A stretch of DNA of 64,000 bases from Oscillospiraceae bacterium (GTDB lineage Bacteria; Bacillota; Clostridia; Oscillospirales; Ruminococcaceae): the NCBI GenBank assembly GCA_017545185.1, contig JAFWQJ010000039.1:58205-122204 (forward strand). The letters run 5' to 3'. How positions within the stretch are numbered: position 1 is the first letter of the stretch; every line of letters begins with the position of its first letter. Positions 52,512-61,300 of this stretch are shown one piece after another. The position numbers and the translations under genes were made by a program. The notes under the pieces were generated by a model. It was not told the DNA's origin, did not search any database, and saw nothing but the letters and a program-made list of their open reading frames with translations.

Positions 52512-52636
52512 CGCGGCGTGCTTCAGCATTGGGAGAAGCAGCCCTTCAGAAGCCGCTTCGCGGCGTGTGTTCGGACTGTTGGGAGCGCTTCGCTGCCCGC
52601 CCGGAGGGAGATGCCGGCGGGGGCTCCCCGCCCGAC
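52512..52636. repeat. R3 dispersed repeat behind valS
   Basis: CGCGGCGTGCTTCAGCATTG, GGAGAAGC, AGAAGCCGCTTCGCGGCGTG, GGACTGTTGGGAGCGCTTCG, CTGCCCGCCCGGAGGGA and GATGCCGGCGGGGGC match 41832-41957 in order and spacing. It abuts the valS stop. Confidence 0.8.
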
Positions 52637-55255
52637 TCAGGCGTTCCAGTTTGCAATGGATTCCAGCACCTTGGCGAGCTTTTCCTTCGCCTTTGCAAGC
52701 TTCTCGCGCTCGTTCTGGATCAGCTGTGCCGGCGCCTTCTCGCAGAAGCCCGGATTGCTCAGCTTCTTCTGAATGATCTCGATATCGTTCCGTGCCTTGG
52801 TCTCCTCTTTCGCCAGACGCGCAAGCTCCTTCTCCTTATCGACCAGTTCCTCCATCGGGATGAAGATGCGGGCACAGTCGGTCACGGCGGTCAGTGCGTT
52901 CTTGAACTTGTAGTCCTGACCGAATTCCAGTTCGGATGCACCGACCATGTTCTCGAAGAAGATGCTGTTTGCGGAGAACAGATCGACCTCCAGCGTCTCA
53001 AAGAACATCTTTGCCTTGACGGAGTTCGGCACGTTCAGCTCGGTGCGGCTCATGCGGATCGCCTTGATCGCGGCAATGACCTTTTCAAAGTCGTTTGCAG
53101 CATCGGAGAAGTCCAGTGCCTCCTGATAGGTCGGGTAATCCTCAAGGATGATCATGCTTTCGCCGTCGGTCAGCACCTGCCAGATCTCCTCAGTGATGAA
53201 CGGCATAAACGGATGCAGCAGCTTCAGCATACCGCGCAGCACCCAGACGAGCACCTGCTCTGCGGAGGACTTTGCCTCGCCGCCCGCACGCATTCTCGGC
53301 TTGGTCAGCTCGATGTACCAGTCGCAGTACACATCCCAGATGAAGTCATACAGCTTTGCGGATGCCACGCCGAGCTCGAAGTGATCGAGGTTGTCGTTGA
53401 CGTCCTTCGCGAGCTGATTGAACTTCGAGACGACCCACTGATCCTCCATGCGGAGATTTGCAGGCAGACCCTTGAACCGGAAATCGTTGGGCAGGTTCAT
53501 CATGACGAAGCGGGATGCGTTCCACAGCTTGTTCGCGAAGTTGCGCGCCGCCTTGACCTTGTCGTCCGTGAAGCGCATGTCGTTTCCGGGGGAATTGCCC
53601 GTTGCGAGCATAAAGCGCAGCGCGTCCGCGCCGTAGGTGTCGATGACCTCGAGCGGGTCAATGCCGTTGCCGAGCGACTTGGACATCTTTCTGCCCTGCG
53701 CATCGCGGACAAGGCCGTGGATCAGCACATGCTTGAACGGCACCTCGTCCATATTTTCCATAGCGGCAACGATCATTCTGGAGACCCAGAACGTGATGAT
53801 ATCGTAACCGGTGACCAGCGTGTCCGTCGGATAGAAATACTGGAGATCGTCGGTCTTTTCCGGCCAGCCGAGCGTGGAGAACGGCCACAGTGCCGAGGAG
53901 AACCATGTATCCAGCGAATCCGGATCCTGACGCATCGGCTTGCCGCACTTCGGGCAGACCGCGGAGCTCTCCTTCGTGACGGTCAGCTCGCCGCAGTCGT
54001 CGCAGTAGAACGCAGGGATCTGATGACCCCACCACAGCTGACGGGAGATGCACCAGTCGCGGATATCCTCCATCCAGTTGAAATAGAGCTTGTCAAAACG
54101 CTCCGGCACGAACTTGATCCTGCCGTCGCGCACAGCCTCGATCGCCGGCTTTGCGAGCTCGTCCATTTTGACGAACCACTGCAGCGACACACGCGGCTCG
54201 ACGGTCGTGCCGCAGCGGTAGCAGGTACCGACATTGTGGACATGCGGCTCAGTCTTGACCAGGAAGCCGCCCTCCTTCAGATCTTCGAGGATCGCTTTTC
54301 TTGCCTCGTAGCGGTCCATGCCTGCGTACTTCGGATAATCCTCGGTGATCTTCGCATCATCGGTCATGATGTTGAGCACCGGCAGATCATGCCGCTGACC
54401 GACCATAAAGTCGTTGGGGTCATGTGCCGGGGTGATCTTCACGACGCCGGTACCGAAGTCCATATCGACATAGCTGTCCGCCACGATCGGGATCTCTCTG
54501 CCGACCAGCGGAAGAATGACGGTCTTGCCGACAACATTCTTATAACGCTCGTCCTTCGGGTTGACCGCGATCGCAGTATCGCCGAGCAGCGTTTCCGGAC
54601 GGGTCGTCGCAAGGAACATATAGCCGGAGCCGTCTGCGAACGGATAGCGCAGGTGCCAGAAGCTGCCCTCCTGCTCCTCGTAGGTGACCTCCGCGTTGGA
54701 GATCGAGGTCAGGCACTTGGGGCACCAGTTGATGATGCGCTCGCCGCGGTAGATATAGCCCTTTTCGTAATAGTTGACGAACACTTCCTTGACCGCTTCC
54801 GAGCAGCCCTCGTCCATGGTGAAGCGCTCGCGCTCCCAGTCGCAGGAGGAACCGAGCTTCATCAGCTGCTGGTCGATCCGGCCTGCATACTGCTCCTTCC
54901 ATGCCCATGCGCGCTTCATGAAGCCCTCTCTGCCGATATCGGCCTTGGTGATGCCTTCCTTGCGCATCGCCTCAACGATCTTCGCCTCGGTCGCGATCGC
55001 GGCATGGTCGGTGCCCGGCAGCCAGAGGGTGCTGTAGCCGCTCATGCGCTTCCAGCGGATGAGGATATCCTGCAGGGTCTCATCCAGCGCATGACCCATG
55101 TGCAGCTGACCAGTGACATTCGGGGGCGGGATCACGATCGTATACGGGATCTTCTTGGGGTCGGTCTCCGCATGGAAGCAGCGCTTTCTCATCCACTGCT
55201 GATAGATGCGGTCCTCAAAGGTACTGGGGTCGTAGTTCTTTGCGAGTTCCTTCAA
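52637..55255 (-). CDS. valS: Valyl-tRNA synthetase
   Basis: Class I synthetase that charges tRNA-Val, 872 residues, full length. The HIGH-type motif is PPPNVTGQLHMGHALDE, the KMSKS motif is GRKMSKSLGNGIDP, the editing domain includes ATTRPETLLGDTAIAVNP, and a C-terminal coiled coil (KELARLAKEETKARNDIEIIQKKLSNPGF in outline) binds the tRNA. The start is TTG at 55255, nine bases after AAAGGAG; the next ATG lies far inside. A T-box leader and consensus-like promoter stand upstream, so expression responds to uncharged tRNA-Val. Confidence 0.97.
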   Translation of the reverse strand: MKELAKNYDPSTFEDRIYQQWMRKRCFHAETDPKKIPYTIVIPPPNVTGQLHMGHALDETLQDILIRWKRMSGYSTLWLPGTDHAAIATEAKIVEAMRKEGITKADIGREGFMKRAWAWKEQYAGRIDQQLMKLGSSCDWERERFTMDEGCSEAVKEVFVNYYEKGYIYRGERIINWCPKCLTSISNAEVTYEEQEGSFWHLRYPFADGSGYMFLATTRPETLLGDTAIAVNPKDERYKNVVGKTVILPLVGREIPIVADSYVDMDFGTGVVKITPAHDPNDFMVGQRHDLPVLNIMTDDAKITEDYPKYAGMDRYEARKAILEDLKEGGFLVKTEPHVHNVGTCYRCGTTVEPRVSLQWFVKMDELAKPAIEAVRDGRIKFVPERFDKLYFNWMEDIRDWCISRQLWWGHQIPAFYCDDCGELTVTKESSAVCPKCGKPMRQDPDSLDTWFSSALWPFSTLGWPEKTDDLQYFYPTDTLVTGYDIITFWVSRMIVAAMENMDEVPFKHVLIHGLVRDAQGRKMSKSLGNGIDPLEVIDTYGADALRFMLATGNSPGNDMRFTDDKVKAARNFANKLWNASRFVMMNLPNDFRFKGLPANLRMEDQWVVSKFNQLAKDVNDNLDHFELGVASAKLYDFIWDVYCDWYIELTKPRMRAGGEAKSSAEQVLVWVLRGMLKLLHPFMPFITEEIWQVLTDGESMIILEDYPTYQEALDFSDAANDFEKVIAAIKAIRMSRTELNVPNSVKAKMFFETLEVDLFSANSIFFENMVGASELEFGQDYKFKNALTAVTDCARIFIPMEELVDKEKELARLAKEETKARNDIEIIQKKLSNPGFCEKAPAQLIQNEREKLAKAKEKLAKVLESIANWNA

Positions 55256-55289
55256 AGTAATCAGCTCCTTTTCCTTGTTGCGCGTTGGG

Positions 55290-55620
55290 GGATTCTATCC
55301 GATAAAAAACGCCCCGAACGCAGTTTTCGTTGCGTTCAGGGCGAATAAACCTTGTGTTATCCGCGGTACCACCTGACTTCAGCGGCCACAGCGCGGGCTG
55401 CGGTCTGCTGCACTCTTTCCGGCAGCGCATATCATGCAGATACGGTACTGCCTGTCCGTTCACGGCGGACGACCCGTCAGACGGTTCTCCTTCTGAAAAG
55501 GCTTTCCCGTCTGCTGCTCGGAACGCGACTTCTTCACCGCAGCGGAAGCGCTTGCACCGTCCGCGCTCTCTCTGCACCGCTGTTGGGTGTGTACTACTCG
55601 TTCGTCATGGCATTTCAAGA
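55290..55620 (-). promoter_or_regulatory. T-box riboswitch of valS
   Basis: On the minus strand the leader contains the T-box core GGTGGTACCGCGG, which pairs with the NCCA end of uncharged tRNA, followed by the competing terminator (55305-55344). Upstream, GAGTAGTAC near 55595 fits the AGTA box of stem I. The triplet GTC at 55529-55527, within GAAGTCGCG, is a plausible specifier for tRNA-Val(GAC); that assignment is less certain than the T-box itself. Confidence 0.88.
55305..55344 (-). terminator. T-box attenuator terminator
   Basis: CGCCCTGAACGCAA and TGCGTTCGGGGCG pair around a short loop and run into TTTTTTA on the minus strand. It is the off-state of the valS T-box. Confidence 0.88.
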
Positions 55621-55627
55621 CAGATTC

Positions 55628-55656
55628 ATTATATCAGGCATTTGCCGAATCGTCAA
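55628..55656 (-). promoter_or_regulatory. Promoter of the valS T-box leader
   Basis: TTGACG (55656-55651), 17 bases, TATAAT (55633-55628) on the minus strand, placing the transcript start at the beginning of the T-box stem I. Confidence 0.78.
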
Positions 55657-55691
55657 GTATTTTGCGGATTTTCAGCGTTTTGCACAATCCT

Positions 55692-55901
55692 TTAGTCAAA
55701 GTAAAACAATTCCTCGAATTTCATGTCCAGTGCGATGCAGAGGATCAGGGCTAATTTGGCAGTCGGCTGGAACTGTCCGGTCTCCAGCGAGCTGATCGTA
55801 TTGCGCGAGACACCGACAAGCTGTGCCAGCTGCTGCTGTGACAGTCCCCGCTCGCTGCGCGCCTCCTTGAGCCGGTTTTTCAGAACAAGCGAATCATCCA
55901 T
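55692..55901 (-). CDS. XRE-family transcriptional regulator
   Basis: A compact helix-turn-helix repressor of 69 residues: LKNRLKEARSERGLSQQQLAQLVGVSRNTISSLETGQFQPTAKLALILCIALDM in outline, the Cro/CI-type fold of the YozG/XRE small-regulator group, which often accompany membrane-protein genes. Its ATG overlaps the stop of the upstream DUF gene (TAATG). As the last gene of a four-gene operon whose promoter carries three matching palindromes, it is most likely an autorepressor. Confidence 0.9.
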   Translation of the reverse strand: MDDSLVLKNRLKEARSERGLSQQQLAQLVGVSRNTISSLETGQFQPTAKLALILCIALDMKFEELFYFD

Positions 55902-56257
55902 TATATTGTCCCCGCTTTCAGGTCACGGAACAGGAAGCAGAGAAAGGAAACCGTGAAATAGATCATCACCAGACCGTAAAGCAGCCAGACGGCACCCCAT
56001 TCCGAAACAACACCGCGCCGCTTTCCGGCAATGTACCGCACAATACCGAAGATCGCATTATAGCTGCAAAACATGATACGGAGAAATGCGCCTCTGTAAT
56101 CCTCATACATGATCGTTGCGATCAGTTCAACGGTCGCGCAGAGCAGCAGCACCGCCGCGCCCGCAAAGCCCCGCGCTTCATTTTCCGTTTCCAGCTCCGC
56201 AAGGTCTCTGCCCTTGTGTTCTCTGCGCGATTTTACGGGAATTACCTTTTTGTTCAT
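55901..56257 (-). CDS. Small membrane protein, paralogue 3 (DUF6442-like)
   Basis: A 118-residue protein with a charged N-terminus (SRREHKGRDLAELETENEARG) and four likely spans, including GFAGAAVLLLCATVELIATIMY and AVWLLYGLVMIYFTVSFLCFLF. The N-terminal KGRDLAELE is the motif shared with the two genes upstream. GAGGAG precedes the ATG. It is third of three tandem paralogues and is coupled to the XRE gene. Function unknown. Confidence 0.78.
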   Translation of the reverse strand: MNKKVIPVKSRREHKGRDLAELETENEARGFAGAAVLLLCATVELIATIMYEDYRGAFLRIMFCSYNAIFGIVRYIAGKRRGVVSEWGAVWLLYGLVMIYFTVSFLCFLFRDLKAGTI

Positions 56258-56273
56258 GATGCACTCCTCTTCT

Positions 56274-56633
56274 TCACCAGATTTCTGTATGTCCGGAAAT
56301 CAGTCCGCCGTAGAGCCGGATCAGCGCCAGCACGGTCATCACTGACATGAAAAGACCGTATGCCAGCCAATAGCTGCCGCGGCTGTTCTGGCCGTTCTTT
56401 TTGTTGAGAATGAACTGCACGATCCCCATGACCGCCCAGTAGCAGAAAAACATCACCCAGAATTCCGGCAGGCTGCGGTCAAATACGAAGTCGCCGATCA
56501 GATTCATAACCGCGCCGACCGTCAGCGTGATGCCGCCGGCCAGACTCTTTGCCTTGTTCTGGATCTCCAGATCTGCGATGTCCTTGCCCTTGTTTTCCTT
56601 CCGTGCCTTTGCGAGAATATCATCCTTGTTCAT
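56274..56633 (-). CDS. Small membrane protein, paralogue 2 (DUF6442-like)
   Basis: A 119-residue protein beginning MNKDDILAKARKENKGKDIADLEIQNKAKS, followed by four predicted spans (GGITLTVGAVMNLIGDFVF; FWVMFFCYWAVMGIVQFIL; SYWLAYGLFMSVMTVLALI). It shares the start ILxKARKENKG with paralogue 1 and its span layout with paralogue 3. AAGGAGG precedes the ATG. Probably part of a small integral membrane family paired with XRE regulators in Firmicutes. Confidence 0.8.
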   Translation of the reverse strand: MNKDDILAKARKENKGKDIADLEIQNKAKSLAGGITLTVGAVMNLIGDFVFDRSLPEFWVMFFCYWAVMGIVQFILNKKNGQNSRGSYWLAYGLFMSVMTVLALIRLYGGLISGHTEIW

Positions 56634-56644
56634 AATATGCCTCC

Positions 56645-56968
56645 TTATCTGGTCAGATATTGAATGTAATGAACTGCTGCACAGACCATAATCACACCGA
56701 ACACCAGCGTCATGCCGATCTCAAATGCATTCCGCTTTTTGATTGCCTGCCGCAGAAATGTGCCGAAATCCATTGCAAAGATCATCACGGCGATCGCACC
56801 GGCTTCATCACCGTGGCCGGTCATAAACTGCAGAATCATGATGATCGGCGCTGCGATAATCGCTGCGATAAACGCGGCCTGCCAGTTCTTGCGGCGCTCA
56901 GTCTGCTCTGCAAGATCGTGGCCCTTGTTTTCCTTGCGCGCCTTTTCCAGTATTTCATCCCTATTCAT
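56645..56968 (-). CDS. Small membrane protein, paralogue 1 (DUF6442-like)
   Basis: First gene of the operon, 107 residues. MNRDEILEKARKENKGHDLAEQTERRKNWQ is followed by spans AAFIAAIIAAPIIMILQFMTG, AGAIAVMIFAMDFGTFL and IGMTLVFGVIMVCAAVHYI. The start at 56968 follows AAGGAGG by five bases; a longer frame to 57007 would enter the operator. Function unknown. Confidence 0.8.
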   Translation of the reverse strand: MNRDEILEKARKENKGHDLAEQTERRKNWQAAFIAAIIAAPIIMILQFMTGHGDEAGAIAVMIFAMDFGTFLRQAIKKRNAFEIGMTLVFGVIMVCAAVHYIQYLTR

Positions 56969-56995
56969 ATATGCCTCCTTGCCGTATGTCCGTTC

Positions 56996-57081
56996 TGCCA
57001 AGTTCACTTGGCATCTCCGTTGTGCCTATTATAGCACTGCCAAGTATACTTGTCAAGCCGTTTGCCAAGTTTTCTTGGCAA
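56996..57081. promoter_or_regulatory. Promoter with three CCAAG...CTTGG operators
   Basis: A perfect minus-strand promoter, TTGACA (57056-57051), 17 bases, TATAAT (57033-57028), is covered by three palindromes: TGCCAAGTTCACTTGGCA (56996-57013, just after the start of transcription), TGCCAAGTATACTTGTCA (57038-57055, spacer and -35) and TTGCCAAGTTTTCTTGGCAA (57062-57081, upstream). They are near-identical and 7- to 8-base half-sites suit a dimeric XRE repressor. Confidence 0.82.
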
Positions 57082-57181
57082 ATCAGGCATTTGCACAATC
57101 AAATCGTCTTTATCGCCATTCGATACTATGCACAGTGTACAAATCTGACGCGTCGGTTCCGTAAAACACCCCGCTCCCCTG

Positions 57182-57210
57182 TTGACAAAATCCGCAGTTT
57201 GTGGTACGAT
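57182..57210 (+). promoter_or_regulatory. Promoter of the small membrane peptide-deacetylase pair
   Basis: TTGACA (57182-57187), 17 bases, TACGAT (57205-57210), about 38 bases before the start codon. Confidence 0.7.
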
Positions 57211-57247
57211 ATAGGAAATACATTTGATTCCAAAGGAGGCTTTTCTT

Positions 57248-57403
57248 ATGAATCTTCTGTCGGCACTGCCCGCGCTGCCGCTCGGCGACGATACCCCGAT
57301 CCTGCTCTACTGCATCCTCGGTCTGCTCGGCCTTGCGCTTGTGATCGCCATGGTCATCATGGGCAAAAAGTCGAAGCAGGATAACGACAAGGATCAGAAA
57401 TGA
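57248..57403 (+). CDS. Small single-span membrane protein (51 residues)
   Basis: A 51-residue protein preceded by AAAGGAGG eight bases upstream and by a good promoter. A short Leu/Pro-rich start (MNLLSALPALPLGDDT) leads into one span (PILLYCILGLLGLALVIAMVIMG) and a Lys/Asp tail (KKSKQDNDKDQK). The layout, a short motif with GDD, a span and a basic tail, resembles C-terminal sorting signals that occur as free small proteins in Ruminococcus, but no LPxTG is present. Its stop overlaps the deacetylase start in ATGA, so the two are coupled. Confidence 0.75.
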   Translation: MNLLSALPALPLGDDTPILLYCILGLLGLALVIAMVIMGKKSKQDNDKDQK

Positions 57404-58047
57404 CCGGCGGACTGATCGCGCTGACCTTTGATGACGGTCCGGATCCGGAGGTCACGCCGCAGCTGCTCGATGTGCTGGAAAAGTATCATGTTCCCGCATC
57501 GTTCTTTCTGATCGGCGAGCGGATCACCGCGGAGACCGTACCGATCCTGCAGCGGGCGGTCATGCTCGGCTGCGAGCTCGACCACCATTCGTATTCCCAC
57601 CCGTATATGACCGTGCTGTCGCCGCGGCAGATCGAGCATGAGATCTTTTCCGCGACGCAGCGCATCATTCTGTCCACCGGGCAGACGCCGCGCTTCTTCC
57701 GGCCGCCGTATTTCGCGGTATCGGAGGCGCTGTTCTCACAGGTCAACATGCCGTTTATCGGCGGCTACGGCGTGCGGGATTACGATGCGAATGTCAGCGA
57801 GGCGGAGCGGTATCAGGGCGTCATGCGGCTGGCAAGGGACGGCAGGATCATTCTGCTGCACGATTTTGAAGGCAATGCGCCGACAGTTGCAGCAGTCCGG
57901 CGGCTCGTCCCCGACCTGCTCGCCAGAGGCTTCCGCTTTGTCACGGTCTCGGAGCTGTTCCGGTCAAAGGGCATCACGCCGCGCAATACCGACCGCATCC
58001 TGTATTCCTACACCGGACAGACGGAAATGTATGCGCCGGACGCATAA
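57400..58047 (+). CDS. Polysaccharide deacetylase (CE4 family)
   Basis: A 215-residue NodB-domain deacetylase without a signal peptide. Motif 1 is LTFDDGPDPEVT with the catalytic Asp, motif 2 is the zinc pair in ELDHHSYSHPYMT (HSYSH), motif 3 is RFFRPPYF, and motif 5 is IILLHDF. All metal and catalytic residues are present. Substrates of the family include peptidoglycan GlcNAc/MurNAc and chitin- or xylan-type polymers. Coupling to the small membrane peptide suggests that the two act together, possibly with the peptide as membrane tether. Confidence 0.9.
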   Translation: MTGGLIALTFDDGPDPEVTPQLLDVLEKYHVPASFFLIGERITAETVPILQRAVMLGCELDHHSYSHPYMTVLSPRQIEHEIFSATQRIILSTGQTPRFFRPPYFAVSEALFSQVNMPFIGGYGVRDYDANVSEAERYQGVMRLARDGRIILLHDFEGNAPTVAAVRRLVPDLLARGFRFVTVSELFRSKGITPRNTDRILYSYTGQTEMYAPDA

Positions 58048-58056
58048 CAAAAAACA

Positions 58057-58103
58057 AACGGAGAGGTTCTCGCATTTGCTGCGGAACCTCTCCGTTTTTT
58101 TGT
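58057..58103 (+). terminator. Terminator of the CE4 deacetylase gene
   Basis: AAACGGAGAGGTTC and GAACCTCTCCGTTT enclose a 14-base loop and are followed by a T run. Confidence 0.92.
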
Positions 58104-58109
58104 GTACGA

Positions 58110-58143
58110 AACAGGCAGACAGCCGGAGCCGTCTGCCTGTTTG
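58110..58143 (-). terminator. Terminator behind peptide gene 1
   Basis: AAACAGGCAGAC and GTCTGCCTGTTT pair around ten bases, about 25 bases beyond the stop of the peptide gene, with a T run on the minus strand. Confidence 0.85.
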
Positions 58144-58168
58144 TCATTCGTTCAGATCAAGTCGGAGC

Positions 58169-58261
58169 TCAGTCGTCCTCCTCGGTCTCGTAGCTGCTTC
58201 TGGTGATGACGTCCTCTGCATCAAATGCAACGACGGTCAGTTCCGGAGTCTGGTACTTCAT
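58169..58261 (-). CDS. 30-residue peptide, copy 1
   Basis: A small gene preceded by AAGAGGTG seven bases upstream, 43 bases after the large secreted protein gene and before a terminator. The peptide opens MKYQTPELTVVAFDAEDVI and ends in TRSSYETEEDD. It has no signal peptide or Cys. The coding sequence and 19 bases past it (58150-58261) are identical to 61791-61902. The opening resembles many short Ruminococcus/Lachnospiraceae peptides of the form MKYxxPExxVxxFxxEDVI, whose role I do not know. A peptide precursor, a small regulator or an unlinked secreted-protein partner are all possible. Confidence 0.75.
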   Translation of the reverse strand: MKYQTPELTVVAFDAEDVITRSSYETEEDD

Positions 58262-58304
58262 GTGTTTTCACCTCTTTTCAGTGATTTGATTCTTTACGCT
58301 TTGA

Positions 58305-61300
58305 TCAATCAAACGGGATTTCTTCGGACGGTTCTTCTGCAGCCGGCGCTTCCTGTGCCGGTTCTGCCGGTTCAGCGGACTCCTCATCCGGATCCACTGC
58401 ATCCAGACCGAAGTATTCTCTTGCAGCATGGCAGTACATCATCAGAGCGGTCAGCGTGCTCTTGAGCGTCTCGTTGCTGCTCTTTTCCAGTCTGCTTGCG
58501 ATGTAGCACTCAGGGCTGTAGATCGTGGTCAGGCTGATCTGCTCATAAGCAGAGCCGTTCTTCACGCAGACATAAGCCTCGTAAGCATCGGTCATGTCCG
58601 GAGCCTTGATGCCGACGATATCAGCGATCAGACGGATCGAGCCGTCCTCTCTCTTGTTTCTGACGATCTTCGCATACTTGAAGCTGTCCTCAGAGCCTGC
58701 AACGCGGTATGCCAGATATGCATCCGGCAGCACGGACTCGTCTTCCAGCGTCACGATGTAACGGAGCGTCGTTGCAGCATCCAGAATGAGGGAGTGCGAG
58801 GCGACTGCTGCAGTTGCATTCTCAATGCTGTCCTCGATGACCTGCTCAGCAGCGTCGGTGTTCACATAGCTTCTGTCAATCGTAACCGGGCCGTAAAGGC
58901 TCTCGACGTTTGCATCCGCAAGATTGTCGGTGTTTACATCGAAGTAACGCTGTGCGTAAGAACCGTAGGTCGCCATGTAAGCTGCCAGCGTTCTCATCTT
59001 CTCGTCCGTGGACTTCTGCATTCTGCCGTCCAGATATGCCTGAACAGAATAGGTGAACGGATCCTCAGCATCGGTAGAAACCTCAGCGCCGTTCAGCGTT
59101 GCAGCGTAGGTGCAGTAGATCGTGTCAGCCATTTCCGGAGCAGCGACCATGTAGGTGAATCTGTAGCGGCCGTCCCACTCACCGTCATCGTTCAGGTTGT
59201 GCTTGCCGGTGATCTCGGTCTTGACCCACTCGCCGTTCTCCTGGGTATGCCATGCGGTCATGACCGGGTTCTCAACGCCCTCTGCGAACTGCACAAGATA
59301 GTTGACACCGATCTTGCCGTTGACGAGCAGCGTGTGGTTCTGCTTGATGATAAAGGTCGGAGCGATCGCAACGTCCTTGGTCGCGGTGTACTCAACGTCC
59401 TCGAAGGTCGCGGTCGCGGTGTAGGTCATGGTGCCTGCGGTCGCAAGACCCGGCTCCTGCGAAACAACGCCTTCGCCGACGACTGCGTTCACGGTCTTCT
59501 CGTCACCGCACTTGCTGCAGGTGAACTTTGCGCTTGCGGAAGAAGCATCTGCTGCCCATTCCCATGCCGGTTCGCCGTAGCTGTGACCCTTTGCCGGGAT
59601 CTCAAATTCTTTGACATCCTCATAGGTCTCGCCGTTGAAGGTAACGGTTGCAGTATAAAGCTCGGCGCCTGCACCGGTGCAGGTTGCTTCGCTCGTCACA
59701 ACCGGCTCGCCGATCTCAGCCTCAAGCGTGAAGGTGCTGTCGTTCTGCTGGCAGGTAAAGACCGCCTCTGCATAAGAAGCATCGTTTGCCCAGTTCCACT
59801 CCGGCTCACCGTAGGTGTGCTCCGCTGCCGGAAGCACCTCTTCCTTCTCGTTGGTGTAGGTCACACCGTTGTAAACGGCAGTCGCTTTATAGGTGCGGAT
59901 GCCGGTCTCGGTGCAGGTCGGTTCGGCCGTGATCTCGCTTGTGATCTCAACATCGGTGACTGTGACGTTCTCGGAGCAGTTCTCGCGTGCGCAGGAAAGC
60001 GTCAGCACTGCGCTGCTGTAGCCGTCCCATGCCCATGCCGGGACCGTGAACTGATGACCGAGTTCCGGGCTGATATCATTGACCGTCTTTTCTTCCTTCA
60101 GGCCGTTGCAGGTCGCGGTGTAAACTTCATATTCTGCTTTGGTGCAGGTCGCATCAAAATGCTCACAGCTGACGACCGCATCCGTGCGTCTCTCAGCATC
60201 GCATCTGCTGCAGACTTCAACAAGCTTTGCGGAGGACAAATCTTCCGCCCACTCGAAACCAGCTGCCTCAAACACATGGCCGAGTGCATCAACAGATTCC
60301 GTCAGCTTCTCGTCGTTGGTGTAGGTGACGTTCGGATCAACATCCGTGTTCGTCCACTTTGCGATGATGAGCTTTGTACCCTCGTCCGTGCAGGTCGGGG
60401 CCGGATCGACAGAATACTCATAGAAGCACGGCAGGCCATACTGCCAGGCCCAGTTGTCCGGATCTTTCTCGGGATGTCTGCCTGTTGCATCATCTTTCAG
60501 TTTCTTGACATCGACGGTGCAGGTCTTGGCTTCCGTATCCCAGTGCCATGCGCCGGGTCTCCACTGATGCAGATCGGCGATCGCTGCAGCATAATCCAGA
60601 TAACGCTGCTTCAGACGCTGACGGATCTCCTCGATGTGCGGGCTGGTATTGTCTGCCAGCATCTCATCCAGGATATTGTCGATGTTGCCGATTCTGCTGC
60701 CCTGCTGGCTCTTGACATTCTCAACCAGATTGTAGAGATACTCACCGGTCAGGTTCAGATCCTCGATCTGATTGCAGCCTGCGATGGCCTTCTTGATGTG
60801 GTCGATCGAAACATGTTTGCCCCACTCTCTCATGCCGGCGTTGTCACCGGTCAGCATGGAAAGGTCGATCACCTTGATGGAGGAGCAGCCGTTAAACATG
60901 TTCTCGATGTAGTCAACGGTCGTGACGTTCGTGAGGCCGGAAAGATCAACGGTCTCCAGCTTGGTCAGACCTGCAAAGGTCCAGCCGAAGTCATACACAT
61001 TGGAAGCATCGACGCTTTCCTGCACAACCAGAGACTCCAGATTGGTGAAGTTCTGGAACAGGTGATACCAGGACTTCGGAAGGGTCGCGCCGTCAGCGAT
61101 CACGATATGCTTCACCTTGCTGTAGCTGATCGTGGAGAAGAAAGAGGTGTGAAGATCTCCGGTGATCTGATCCGGATGGTCTTTACCGACTGCGCCCTCT
61201 GCGTTGGTAATGCCCTTCTTGATCGTCAGGGTGCCGGTCGCGGCATCCCATGTGATACCGCTGTGATTCCATGCATTGCTGCTGTTAATCGTTGCAGCCT

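Noticed and set aside
52529-55348. Plus-strand frame of 939 codons opposite valS
   Set aside because: Antisense shadow of valS; no motif or ribosome-binding site, and the true gene has HIGH and KMSKS motifs.
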